The notes: a model not told the origin generated them from the sequence alone. 64,000 nucleotides of DNA from Nitrospirillum pindoramense (GCF_007827955.1 NZ_VITR01000005.1:186001-250000); one strand, 5' to 3'; positions 47,127 through 55,649 are shown, numbered from the stretch's first letter. Made by a program: numbers and translations.

Positions 47127-48086
47127 ATGCGCCTTCTGATCGACACCGACACCGCCGGCGATGACGCCTTTTCCCTGCTGCTGGCCCTGCGCAATCCCAA
47201 GGTCACGCTGGACGCCATCACCATCTGCCACGGCAACGTGACCTTCGACCAGTGCGTGGAGAACGCGCTCTATACCGTCGAGGCCGCCGGCCGCGGCGGT
47301 GAGGTGCCGGTCTACCCGGGCGCCCGCCTGCCCATGATGCGCAAGCCGCTGGACGCGGCCTACGTCTTCGGCAAGGACGGCATGAGCGACGCCAACTTCC
47401 CGCCGGCCAAGCAGCGGCCGGAAGCCAAGCACGCCGTCGACGCCATCATCGACACCGTCCTGGCCCACCCGGGCGAGGTCACCATCATCGCCCAGGCGCC
47501 CCTGACCAATCTGGCGCTGGCGGTGATGACGGAACCGGCCATCGTTCAGGCCACCAAGCATTTGTGGATCATGGGCGGCACGGACAACGCGGTGGGCAAT
47601 GTCACCAGTGCGGCCGAGTTCAACTTCTACGTCGATCCCGAGGCCGCCAAGATCGTGGTCAACGCCGGCTTCAAGGCCAGCCTGCTGACCTGGACACGGT
47701 CCATGGTCGAGGGCGTCATCACCAGCGCCGAGCTGGATGCCATCGCGGCGTTGGACACGCCCGTCTCGCGCTTCTTCACCCGCGTGAACCGCGACAGCCT
47801 GGCCTTCTCGCGTGAGCGGCAGCGCATCGACGGCAGCATCCATCCCGATGCCCTGACCTGCGCCTGCGCCCTGAATGAGGTCCTGGTGCTGGAAGCGGAG
47901 GACTGTGTGGTGGACGTGGAGACAGCCGGCACGCTCACGCGCGGCTATTCCAGCGTCTCCTCCGCCATCCTGCCGGACGCGGCGGACGCCGACCCCGACC
48001 TGGTGCCCCAAGCGCCTAATATGCGCGTCATCAAGCGCGCCGACCGCGACGGCTTCGTCCGCATGATGACGGACGCCGTACGCTGA
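47127..48086 (+). CDS. Inosine/uridine-preferring nucleoside hydrolase
   Basis: A 319-residue enzyme of the IU-nucleoside hydrolase family. It opens with the calcium-binding signature LLIDTDTAGDDAFS, then DAITICHGNV; it has VTIIAQAPLTNLALAV, WIMGGTDN and the C-terminal Asp-containing HPDALTCACA. It splits ribonucleosides into base and ribose and, downstream of the adenosine deaminase, would release hypoxanthine from inosine. No signal peptide is seen, so it acts in the cytoplasm. Confidence 0.92.
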   Translation: MRLLIDTDTAGDDAFSLLLALRNPKVTLDAITICHGNVTFDQCVENALYTVEAAGRGGEVPVYPGARLPMMRKPLDAAYVFGKDGMSDANFPPAKQRPEAKHAVDAIIDTVLAHPGEVTIIAQAPLTNLALAVMTEPAIVQATKHLWIMGGTDNAVGNVTSAAEFNFYVDPEAAKIVVNAGFKASLLTWTRSMVEGVITSAELDAIAALDTPVSRFFTRVNRDSLAFSRERQRIDGSIHPDALTCACALNEVLVLEAEDCVVDVETAGTLTRGYSSVSSAILPDAADADPDLVPQAPNMRVIKRADRDGFVRMMTDAVR

Positions 48087-48104
48087 TCCGCTCCATCGGG
48101 CGGG

Positions 48105-48965
48105 TCAGGCTCGCGCCAGCCGCCGGGCCCGCTGCCGGACATCGCCGGCGACCGATGCCACGGCCAAGATAAGGCCCCCCGCCAGCACATACCAGGCGGG
48201 CCGGATGCCGACGTCGAGGTCGAAACTGAGGTTCGCCTCCAGGATCAGATCGGGCGGCAAATGGCGCACGGCCCAGAAGCCCAGCGCCTCCGCCCCCGCC
48301 GTGGCCAGCGCCACCAGCAGGCTGAAGCCCAGGAGCACGGGCAGGGCGCGTGCCTGCCCGTCGGGCAGCACGCGGTTCAACAGGCGGTAGCCCAACAGCC
48401 ACGTGAGCCAGCCGGCCATCAGCGTCGGCTCGGTCACATCGGCCTTTTCCTGCATGAAGTAATGGACCACCGCCAGGATGGCGATGGGATAGGCCAGGGC
48501 GTGCAGGCGGCGCCAGCGCGGACCGCCCAGCCGCTTGATCATGCCGTCGGTGGAGGTGACGCCCAGCGCCACCAGGCCCAGCAGCGCCACGAAGCCGATG
48601 GTGAGGTAGACACGGCGCGCGATCTCGGACGCGATGTGCACCAGGTCCAGCGACTGGTCCGCCGCGTAGCCGCCGAGATGCACCACTGCATAGAGGCAGG
48701 CGGCGACACCGATGCGGCGGCGTACCGTCATCAGCGCCGGCCACCGGGCGATGCGCGCCAGCGGCGTCACCAACAGCGACAGCAGCAGGAAGCGGAATGC
48801 CCACAGGCCCACCTGGTGGATGAAGGCGCTGTAGGGCCGTGGCCCCAATTGGCCCATGACGGCATCGGCGGCCGTCAGCGCCAAAGGCAGGCACAAGCCC
48901 ACCAGCACCGTGGTCAGCAACCAGGAAAAGCGCCCCGCGCGGTCCTGCCAAAGGCGCCAGTTCAT
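48105..48965 (-). CDS. msrQ: MsrQ-like haem-binding membrane protein
   Basis: 286 residues, with about six to seven hydrophobic helices and the ferric-reductase-like domain of MsrQ/YedZ. Conserved features include GLWAFRFLLLSLLVTPL, RRRIGVAACLYAVVHLGGY with a haem His, and RWRRLHALAYPIAILAVVHYFMQ with two more His. MsrQ passes electrons to the periplasmic methionine sulfoxide reductase MsrP, but no msrP gene is adjacent. The C-terminus is about 70 residues longer than usual, with an extra pair of helices. The start at 48965 is chosen by family alignment; the frame is open far upstream. Confidence 0.85.
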   Translation of the reverse strand: MNWRLWQDRAGRFSWLLTTVLVGLCLPLALTAADAVMGQLGPRPYSAFIHQVGLWAFRFLLLSLLVTPLARIARWPALMTVRRRIGVAACLYAVVHLGGYAADQSLDLVHIASEIARRVYLTIGFVALLGLVALGVTSTDGMIKRLGGPRWRRLHALAYPIAILAVVHYFMQEKADVTEPTLMAGWLTWLLGYRLLNRVLPDGQARALPVLLGFSLLVALATAGAEALGFWAVRHLPPDLILEANLSFDLDVGIRPAWYVLAGGLILAVASVAGDVRQRARRLARA

Positions 48966-49211
48966 ACCCGACCCCCGGCGGCAATGTGGCGATATGCAAT
49001 ACTGTTTGCAAATCTGCGGGCAAAAGTTTGGCCCACAGCCGTTGCACAACGCATTCTTAATGCCTTTCCACGGGAGGGAGAGCGGAACGCCATTTTTAAT
49101 TAATTCCTTATTTACCTTACCGAACGCGACCATCCGCCGCACCTGGCCCGGTCCTTGCTTAACCCATCGGCAAAAGGGCTTTAAGCCCCCTGAACCGAAG
49201 GACGCCTGACC

Positions 49212-49670
49212 ATGACCCGCCTGTTGACGGCCCTGATTCTGGGCTGCCTGGCGCTGACCGCCGCAGCGCCAGCCCGCGCCGCCACCGCCAACCGCACCAT
49301 CGCCCTGAAGGCGACCGTCGCGACCGCCTGCACCGTGGACGTCACCGACCTGGGCGTGGCCCTGGATGTGGTGACCGGCGAAACCAAACGCCAGGTGGGC
49401 AGCGTGGTTGAGAACTGCAATGACGGCAAGGGCTACACCATCAGCGTCAACTCGACCAACAACGGCAAGCTGAAGTCCGGCACCAACACCGTCGCCTTCA
49501 CCCCCTTCTACGACGGCACCACCGGCAATGGCAGCGGCAGCGTCTCCGTCACCCGGTCCAAGGCCACCTTCGCCAAGACCGCCAGCCTGGCCGTGACCAT
49601 CCCCGCCAACGCCAAGACCATCGCCGGCAGTTACAGCGACACCCTGACCATCACCATCAAGGCGAAGTGA
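49212..49670 (+). CDS. Secreted spore-coat-U/fimbrial-like protein
   Basis: 152 residues: a signal peptide (TRLLTALILGCLALTAAAPARA) and a mature domain of about 128 residues, rich in Thr, Ser and Val. It has one Cys pair (ATACTVDVTDL ... VVENCNDGKGY) and the C-terminal strand GSYSDTLTITIKAK. This matches the SCPU (spore coat U) domain of chaperone-usher fimbria-like subunits. The usual chaperone and usher genes are absent nearby, so its assembly route is open. The start follows GAAGGACGCCTGACC. Confidence 0.8.
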   Translation: MTRLLTALILGCLALTAAAPARAATANRTIALKATVATACTVDVTDLGVALDVVTGETKRQVGSVVENCNDGKGYTISVNSTNNGKLKSGTNTVAFTPFYDGTTGNGSGSVSVTRSKATFAKTASLAVTIPANAKTIAGSYSDTLTITIKAK

Positions 49671-49703
49671 GATCGGCGCCTTGACGCCTCGGACTATCCC
49701 CGC

Positions 49704-49720
49704 CTGCACAAAATCTGCAC
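49704..49720 (+). promoter_or_regulatory. CTGCAC direct repeat (11-nt period) upstream of the two-component operon
   Basis: CTGCAC at 49704-49709 and 49715-49720, identical in spacing to the pair at 15575-15591; the surrounding consensus reads GCCTGCACAAnnTCTGCACGA-like. It is placed 67 bp upstream of a small ORF that starts the two-component transcription unit and is probably the binding site of the response regulator encoded there. Confidence 0.55.
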
Positions 49721-49786
49721 GAATTCTCTGCGACATCTGCTGACCCGCGCCCCCAGGGCTGCACGGTCGCATCGCATAACGGCGCC

Positions 49787-49942
49787 ATGACACCCGCCGG
49801 AACCCCACCCCTGAGCCCATCCGCCAGCACTGTGCCGCCCTGCGTCCTGCGCGACGGCTGGTGGCTGGTGACGCGCCCGCCTGGCAAAGGCCCGACGGCT
49901 GTCATCCTGCCCTTCAAGCCCAGGAAGATCCCGGCGCCATGA
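49787..49942 (+). CDS. Small ORF (51 aa) coupled to the two-component operon
   Basis: A 51-residue frame beginning MTPAGTPPLSPSA with a distinctive centre VLRDGWWLVTRPPGKGP and the end LPFKPRKIPAP. No signal peptide or family is recognised. Its TGA overlaps the next ATG (ATGA at 49939), a sign of translational coupling, and it lies right after the CTGCAC repeat. The ribosome binding site is weak. It is probably a real small protein, but this rests on context. Confidence 0.45.
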   Translation: MTPAGTPPLSPSASTVPPCVLRDGWWLVTRPPGKGPTAVILPFKPRKIPAP

Positions 49943-50045
49943 CCGACACCACCCCGTCACGTCGGCCGACCCACCGCGCGACCAGCGCCTGAAGGACTAT
50001 CTGGCGGCCCATCCGGATGGTATCGATCAGACGGGCCAACCATGA
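49939..50045 (+). pseudogene. Possible frameshifted tiny gene between small ORF and response regulator
   Basis: An ATG at 49939 overlaps the previous stop, but its frame ends after 17 codons. In the next frame a protein-like C-terminus, DQRLKDYLAAHPDGIDQTGQP-stop, runs up to a TGA (50043-50045) that overlaps the response regulator ATG (ATGA). Both junctions look like real gene borders, so a single-base loss or sequencing error between 49950 and 49990 may have split a gene of about 35 codons. Confidence 0.35.
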
Positions 50046-50767
50046 TGGGCATCATGCACCGCATCCTTGTCGTCGATGACGACCCTCATATCCGTGACGT
50101 CCTGTGCTTCGCCCTGGAAAAGGCGGGCATGGTGGCGGAATGGGCCGGCAACGGCGTGGATGCACTGGACCTGGCCACCCGCAACCCGCCCAGCCTGGTG
50201 GTGCTGGACGTGGGCATGCCGGAGATGGACGGTCTGGAAGTCTGCCGCCGGCTGCGCCGCGCCTCCGACGTGCCCATCCTGTTCCTGTCCGCCCGGGATG
50301 AGGAGATCGACCGGGTGCTGGGGCTGGAGATGGGCGGCGACGATTACGTCACCAAGCCGTTCAGCCCGCGGGAGCTGGTGGCCCGCGTCAACGTCATTCT
50401 GCGCCGCGCCCGCGGCCCCGCGCCGGCACCAACCGCGCAGGAGGGGGAGCCACCGCTGACCCGGGGCGCCCTGGTGCTGGACAGCGCCGGTCATCGCGCC
50501 ACGGTGGCCGGACGGGAACTGGGCCTGACGGCGCGGGAGTTCATGATGGTGAAGACCCTGGCCACGCGGCCTGCCGTGGTGTTCACCCGCAACCAGTTGA
50601 TGGACGCCGCCTATCCCGACAACATCCATGTGTCCGACCGCACCATCGACAGCCATGTGCGCAACATCCGCGCCAAATTCCAGGCGGCGGGCTGCGAGGA
50701 CGCGGTGGAGACGGTGCACGGCGTCGGCTTCCGCCTGGGCGGGTGCACGGTGGGCACCGCGTCGTGA
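50042..50767 (+). CDS. OmpR-family response regulator
   Basis: 241 residues. The receiver domain has the acidic pocket (VVDDDPH), the phosphoacceptor Asp in LVVLDVGMPEMDGLEV, the Thr/Ser in LFLSARDEE and the Lys in YVTKPFSPREL. The C-terminal winged helix (LTAREFMMVKTLATRPAVVFTRNQL, YPDNIHVSDRTIDSHVRNIRAKF) is of the OmpR/PhoB type. The receiver resembles CreB. It overlaps the sensor kinase start (GTGA). The likely target is the CTGCAC direct repeat. Confidence 0.93.
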   Translation: MMGIMHRILVVDDDPHIRDVLCFALEKAGMVAEWAGNGVDALDLATRNPPSLVVLDVGMPEMDGLEVCRRLRRASDVPILFLSARDEEIDRVLGLEMGGDDYVTKPFSPRELVARVNVILRRARGPAPAPTAQEGEPPLTRGALVLDSAGHRATVAGRELGLTAREFMMVKTLATRPAVVFTRNQLMDAAYPDNIHVSDRTIDSHVRNIRAKFQAAGCEDAVETVHGVGFRLGGCTVGTAS

Positions 50768-52362
50768 CGTCCCCGCGCGTCCGCGCCAAATGGCGGCCGT
50801 CGCTGGGCATGATCGTGGTCGCGGTGCTGCTGGCGGTCGCGGCCCTGCCGCTGGCCGGCCTGTTCTTCTTCCGCCTTTATGAGAACCAGCTGGTCCGGCA
50901 GACGGAGGCGGAACTGATCGCCCAGGCCAGCGTGCTGGCAGCCAGCTACGCCGACGCGGTGGAGCGGCTGGATCCGCCGCTCCCCTTGTCGCCGGCGGCA
51001 ATGACGCCGCAGCCGGTGGACGATCGCTTCCACCCTATTGAGCCGGCCCTGGATCTCACGGGCGACGATGTGCTCGGGCCCCGTCCGCCGGCCGTGCCCC
51101 CGACCACGGCGGTGGACCCCGCCCTTCAGGCCATCGGCGCCCAGGTCTACGCCATCGCCCGGCGGGCCCAGGACCAGATGCTGGCGGGCGTGCGGGTGCT
51201 GGACTTCAACGGCGTCATCCTGGCCGGCGCCGAGGAGGTCGGCCAATCGCTGGCGGACGTGCCAGAGGTGGCGGACGCGCTGGCCGGCCATTACCACGCC
51301 AGCCTGCGCATCCGCCGGTCCCAGCATGAACCGCCGCCGCTGTATTCCATCAGCCGGGGGACGGGCGTGCGGGTGTTCGTGGCCCTGCCCATCATCGCCC
51401 ACACCCAGGGCGGGGACAGGGTGGCCGGCGTCATCTATGCCTCCCGCACGCCCAACAACATCTTCCGCCACCTGTATGGCGAGCGGCGCAAGGTGGCCCT
51501 GGCCGGCGGCTGCATCCTGGCGGTCATCCTGGTCATCGCCTTCGTCTTTTCCCGCACCATCACCCGCCCCATCCACCAGCTGGTGCGCCAGACGCGGGAG
51601 CTGGGCACCCGGACGCTGGACCAGGGGCCGGCCGACGCACCCCACTATGGCACGCGGGAAATCGCCCTGTTGTCACAGAGCTTCCACGACATGGCGCAAC
51701 GCCTGTCCGACCGGTCGCGCTACATCACCACCTTCGCCGCCCATGTCAGCCACGAGCTGAAATCCCCCCTGACCGGCATCCAGGGCGCGGCGGAGCTGCT
51801 GCACGACGACCTGGAAGGCGACCAGGCCATGGCCCCCGAACAGCGCCGCCGCTTCCTGGGCAACATCCTGGCCGACACCCGCCGCCTGACCGCCCTGGTG
51901 CAGCGGCTGCGCGACCTGGCCCAGGCCGACAACCCGGTGCGGGGCGGGCGGGCGGACCTGGCCGCCCTGTGGCCCGATCTGGCGGCGCAGTTCCCCGGCC
52001 TGGCCCTGAGCGCGCACGGCGACAACGCCGCCGTCGCTATGTCGGCGGAGAACGCCCTGATCCTGTTCAGCCACCTGGCGGACAACGCCGGCCGCCACGG
52101 CGCCACCACGCTGACCTTGGATGTGGCGGTGCGGGATTGGGCGGTGGTCGTGACCGTGGCCGACAACGGCCACGGCATCTCCCCCGCCAACCGCGACCGG
52201 GTGTTCGACGCCTTCTTCACCACGCGGCGGGACAGCGGCGGCACCGGCATGGGGCTGCACATCGTGCAGTCCCTGCTGCGCGCCCACGGCGGCGACATCC
52301 GTCTGGCGGAAACGTCACCAGAGGGCGGCGCGGTGTTCGAGGTGACGCTGCCCCGCGCCTGA
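50764..52362 (+). CDS. Sensor histidine kinase (CreC-like)
   Basis: A 532-residue membrane kinase with two transmembrane helices (SLGMIVVAVLLAVAALPLAGLFFF and VALAGGCILAVILVIAFVF) flanking a periplasmic sensor domain of about 210 residues. A HAMP region follows, then the phosphoacceptor His in HVSHELKSPLTGIQGAAELL, and an ATPase domain with the N box (HLADNAGRH), G1 (VADNGHGISPANRDRVFDAFFTTR) and G2 (GTGMGLHIVQSLLRAHGG). The GTG start overlaps the regulator stop. The signal is unknown; the periplasmic domain resembles CreC sensors. Confidence 0.93.
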   Translation: MTSPRVRAKWRPSLGMIVVAVLLAVAALPLAGLFFFRLYENQLVRQTEAELIAQASVLAASYADAVERLDPPLPLSPAAMTPQPVDDRFHPIEPALDLTGDDVLGPRPPAVPPTTAVDPALQAIGAQVYAIARRAQDQMLAGVRVLDFNGVILAGAEEVGQSLADVPEVADALAGHYHASLRIRRSQHEPPPLYSISRGTGVRVFVALPIIAHTQGGDRVAGVIYASRTPNNIFRHLYGERRKVALAGGCILAVILVIAFVFSRTITRPIHQLVRQTRELGTRTLDQGPADAPHYGTREIALLSQSFHDMAQRLSDRSRYITTFAAHVSHELKSPLTGIQGAAELLHDDLEGDQAMAPEQRRRFLGNILADTRRLTALVQRLRDLAQADNPVRGGRADLAALWPDLAAQFPGLALSAHGDNAAVAMSAENALILFSHLADNAGRHGATTLTLDVAVRDWAVVVTVADNGHGISPANRDRVFDAFFTTRRDSGGTGMGLHIVQSLLRAHGGDIRLAETSPEGGAVFEVTLPRA

Positions 52363-52366
52363 ACGG

Positions 52367-53086
52367 TCAGGACGCCGGCTTGGCCGCGGCGTCCAGGCTG
52401 GCGGCGGTCTGGCCGAACAGGATCTTCTTGCCCGCCTCCGTCACCGTGGGGCGGGTGCGCAGCGGCTCCCCCTTGGCATAGGCGCGGATGGTGGCGGGCC
52501 GGGCGGCCACCGCCTCGAACCAGCGCTTGAGGTCGGGGAAGTCATCCAGAGTCTGCTGCTGGCGCTGCCAGGGCACGATCCAGGGATAGATCGCCATGTC
52601 GGCGATGGAATAGTCATCACCGGCCACGAAGGCGCGGCCCGCCAGGCGGCGATTCAACACGCCGTACAGGCGGTTGGTCTCATTGACATAGCGGGTCATG
52701 GCATAGGGGATGCGCTCCGGCGCGTACTGCACGAAGTGATGGTTCTGCCCGGCCATGGGACCCAGGCCGCCCATCTGCCAAAACAGCCATTCCGTCACCG
52801 TCTTGCGGCCCCGCACGTCGGCGGGGATGAAACGGCCGGTCTTTTCCGCCAGGTACAGCAGGATGGCGCCGCTTTCGAACACCGTGATGGCTTCGCCCCC
52901 ATCAGACGGCGCGGTATCGATGATGGCCGGCATGCGGTTGTTGGGGGAGAAGGCCAGGAACTCCGGCTTGAACTGGTCGCCGGCGCTGATGTCCACCGGG
53001 TGGAGGGTGTAGTCCAGCCCCGCCTCTTCCAGGAACAGGGTGATCTTGTGGCCATTGGGGGTGGGCCAGTAGTAAAGCTCGATCAT
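52367..53086 (-). CDS. yfcG: Glutathione S-transferase, YfcG/disulfide-bond oxidoreductase type
   Basis: 239 residues. The start IELYYWPTPNGHKITLFLEEAGLDY and FSPNNRMPAIID match the YfcG/Nu-class group, which uses glutathione as a disulfide reductase; the Thr/Asn in the PTPNGHK motif contacts glutathione. The C-terminal helical domain includes QMGGLGPMAGQNHHF and YSIADMAIYPWI. The start at 53086 is fixed by the family N-terminus. Confidence 0.88.
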   Translation of the reverse strand: MIELYYWPTPNGHKITLFLEEAGLDYTLHPVDISAGDQFKPEFLAFSPNNRMPAIIDTAPSDGGEAITVFESGAILLYLAEKTGRFIPADVRGRKTVTEWLFWQMGGLGPMAGQNHHFVQYAPERIPYAMTRYVNETNRLYGVLNRRLAGRAFVAGDDYSIADMAIYPWIVPWQRQQQTLDDFPDLKRWFEAVAARPATIRAYAKGEPLRTRPTVTEAGKKILFGQTAASLDAAAKPAS

Positions 53087-53175
53087 GGGCAGCCTCGCAT
53101 CGGGAACGTCACACGGGATGGGGGCCGATCCTACCATCGGCCCCGCCCACCGCCCGCCCCTAGTGTGCGCGCCTC

Positions 53176-55122
53176 TTAATGCGTCGATGCCGCATCGGCC
53201 GCCAAGGTCAGCGTGGCGCGATGGTCCGCCGCGATGGCCAGCAAGGCTTTGGCCGCCGCCTTGCGGACGTCACCGGTGCACAGGGCCTGGTCGATGTGGG
53301 CATCGAAATCCCGACGCAGGCGCACCACCTGGCCCTCCTGCGCCCAATGGGCGGTGTATTTCAGGGTGTCGGTGGTGATGGTCGCGTCCTTGGGCAGGGC
53401 CGTCAGGTGATAGCCGGCGGGCAGTTCCAGCGACAGGTCCTCCGCCGTGTGCCCGGTATAGCAGGGTGTGGGTTCCGTATCCTTCATGCGTGGCAGGGCC
53501 AGGATACCCATCAGGAAATTGCCGACGGGATTGAACAGCCGCAGCCCACCGGGCATGGCGAAGCCGGCGCCGGTCAGCCGCTCCGGCATGGGATCGGCGG
53601 CGAAGCTGCCGCTTACGCTGTAGCTGGGGGCGAGGTCCGTGGGCGCGGTGGCCAGCGTGAACTTGCCCGTGCCCGGCGTTCCCAGGGACTGCAGCTGCGC
53701 CGAGGCCGCCTGTTCCGGTCCCTGGGCCTGGATACCCTGGGCCATCTGGCGGAGGATGACGGCGAACGGCCCCGTGGCCGTGGTCACCGTTTGCCCGGTC
53801 AGCGCGCCGTCGGCACCCAATTTCGCGGTGGCGGAAACCTGGGTGCCGCTGCCGGCGGCCAGCACCGGCACCTGCCGCAGGGCATGGCCGGCGGTGGTTG
53901 CATGCACCACCGGCTTGCCATATTCCGGAAAGGGCAGGACGCCGAACGGCGCCACGCCGGCGGTGGTGTCGGCGTACAGCTTGAACTCCGGCAGCCAAGT
54001 GATGGCGTGGTTGAGCGGCAGCAGCGACGGATGCTTGGGCAGGGTGTAGCCGTTGCTGCCGTTGATCAGCACCACCTCGCTGGCGATGCCCTTGGCCTTC
54101 AGCAGCGCGCCGAACAGGACGGCGTGGTCCTTGCAATCGCCGTAGCCGTTGGCCAGCACGGCGTCGGCGGCATGGGGAATGACGCTGCCCTGGCCCAGCT
54201 CCAGGCCGACATACCGGATATGGCTGGACACCCAGGCATAAATCCGTTCCGCCTGCTGGCGCCGGTCGGTGACGCCGGCGGTGATGCTGTCCGCCTGTTC
54301 CTGGATTTTGGGCGTCACCTGCTCCGCCGGGGCGGACAGCTTGGCGTAGGCGGCGGCGAAGCTGTCGTAATCCTTGAAGGTGGTGGCGAAGTAGCGAGGG
54401 TTGCGGTCCGTCGGCGCCAGCAGGGCGATGTCCTCGGTCAGGGGCGTCAGGTTGGCATAGCGCCACCGGTACAGGACGCGGTCGCCCTGCTCCTCCTGGC
54501 TGAGGGTCATGCCCTCGGTATCCATGTACAAGGGCATGCCCTTGGGCAGCGACAGGCTGCCATGGGCGTCCCGGATGGTCACCGTAGTGCTGAAGAAGGA
54601 TCCGTGCAGGACCTCCCCCGGAAAGAAGGGCTTCTTCAACTGACGGCGCACCGTGGCGACGATGGTGTCGCCAGCCGCCAGGTCGGGGAAAATCAGGACC
54701 TTCTGCCGCTGGTCGTTGTACATGGGGATGTTAGGCGACCCGTGGGGCAGTTGCGCCTGGATGGCCGTCACGTCGATGGGCAGCTTACGGCCGTCCGGCT
54801 TCAGAGTGTACGCCTCGTCAATGTCCAGGCCCTCCATCGCCTCGCTGAACGACAGCGGGAACTGGCCGATGGCATGGGCGGCGGCGTCCGTCTTGGCCAG
54901 GATTTCGAAATGATCGGTGGCGACCGAGGTGCCATCCTTCTGCACCACGATGTCCTCGGTGGATAGCACCGTCTCGATGGGCAGGTCCGCCGCCCTGGCC
55001 GCCGACCAGCAGGGCGCGAGGACCGTGGCGGCCAGAAGGGCGCGCGAAAAAGAAAAGGCGCGACGGGCTTTGAAAGCGGTCAAGAATAGTCCGCCATCGA
55101 GCAACCGAGGACCGCAAGTCAT
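53176..55122 (-). CDS. Exported DUF3857 and transglutaminase-like domain protein
   Basis: The 648-residue protein has a signal peptide (ending SAARAAD), an N-terminal DUF3857 beta domain (about 35-240), a transglutaminase-like cysteine protease domain (about 260-390) and a C-terminal beta domain. The catalytic Cys lies in NGYGDCKDHAVLFGALLKAKG, with His in LNHAITWLPEF and Asp in YADTTAGV. It is probably periplasmic; such proteins are common next to TonB or cell-surface systems, but the substrate is unknown. The ATG at 55122 has AAAGGAAA upstream. It borders the A+T-rich island. Confidence 0.85.
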   Translation of the reverse strand: MTCGPRLLDGGLFLTAFKARRAFSFSRALLAATVLAPCWSAARAADLPIETVLSTEDIVVQKDGTSVATDHFEILAKTDAAAHAIGQFPLSFSEAMEGLDIDEAYTLKPDGRKLPIDVTAIQAQLPHGSPNIPMYNDQRQKVLIFPDLAAGDTIVATVRRQLKKPFFPGEVLHGSFFSTTVTIRDAHGSLSLPKGMPLYMDTEGMTLSQEEQGDRVLYRWRYANLTPLTEDIALLAPTDRNPRYFATTFKDYDSFAAAYAKLSAPAEQVTPKIQEQADSITAGVTDRRQQAERIYAWVSSHIRYVGLELGQGSVIPHAADAVLANGYGDCKDHAVLFGALLKAKGIASEVVLINGSNGYTLPKHPSLLPLNHAITWLPEFKLYADTTAGVAPFGVLPFPEYGKPVVHATTAGHALRQVPVLAAGSGTQVSATAKLGADGALTGQTVTTATGPFAVILRQMAQGIQAQGPEQAASAQLQSLGTPGTGKFTLATAPTDLAPSYSVSGSFAADPMPERLTGAGFAMPGGLRLFNPVGNFLMGILALPRMKDTEPTPCYTGHTAEDLSLELPAGYHLTALPKDATITTDTLKYTAHWAQEGQVVRLRRDFDAHIDQALCTGDVRKAAAKALLAIAADHRATLTLAADAASTH

Positions 55123-55387
55123 AGGGCAAATTTCCTTTCTGAAGCCTCGTCGGAGGCTGTCCCCCACAGCAAGATCGGGTTAAATGAAATACCTGGAATA
55201 GCGTGAAATTCCGTTGATATAATTGTATGACTCACAACCATAGGAAATTTCCCGAGCGATATCAAAGCACTCCACAGTAGACTTCTGATCCCGAATCCAC
55301 GCAAGAGGCGCAAATCTTGACACAATAGAAAAACCAAGATCAACGACGCAAAAACGATAAATTCATGAATTATTTAAAATTGAGCGC

Positions 55388-55415
55388 ATATGTTATTTAT
55401 TAATAAATAACATAT
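55388..55415. repeat. Perfect 28-bp A+T palindrome
   Basis: Two 14-nt arms, ATATGTTATTTATT and AATAAATAACATAT, meet without a spacer, so the whole element is self-complementary. It lies in the A+T-rich stretch 235 bp past the C39 gene stop. It could be a protein-binding site or cruciform, or a relic of a mobile element end. Confidence 0.75.
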
Positions 55416-55557
55416 AAATAATACCGGATAAGGTTAGAGATGCTAATAAAACTTTCCATTTAATGCTTTTTAATACAAAGATAAAACGGCCACCATAAGA
55501 AAAAATATTACATATATTATATAAGTATATTTCATTTTTACACAACTAAAAGAGAGT

Positions 55558-55605
55558 TTCCACCAAACAATATATTATTAGTTTGATGGAAGCTAAAATT
55601 TTTTT
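55558..55605 (+). terminator. Hairpin with T tract in the A+T-rich island
   Basis: TTCCACCAAAC (55558-55568) pairs with GTTTGATGGAA (55581-55591), with one G-T wobble and a 12-nt loop. Seven T residues follow at 55599-55605, eight bases after the stem. It looks like a weak terminator for rightward transcription, although no rightward gene is seen. Confidence 0.4.
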
Positions 55606-55649
55606 CTTGCGTCAATGCTTTATTTTATTCGAATCTCAGGACAAACAAC

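Larger units (their letters stand above)
55123..55649. other. A+T-rich gene-free stretch of foreign appearance
   Basis: Roughly 500 bp with G+C far below the surrounding DNA, especially 55340-55640. It contains no convincing gene: the short frame at 55119-55343 lacks a ribosome binding site and overlaps a real gene start. It does hold a 28-bp palindrome and a hairpin, listed separately. It may be the remnant or promoter region of a transferred bacteriocin locus. Confidence 0.6.

Noticed and set aside
55119-55343. 74-codon leftward frame overlapping the start of the DUF3857 gene
   Set aside because: It overlaps a well-supported start, lacks a ribosome site, and its sequence is not protein-like over most of its length.
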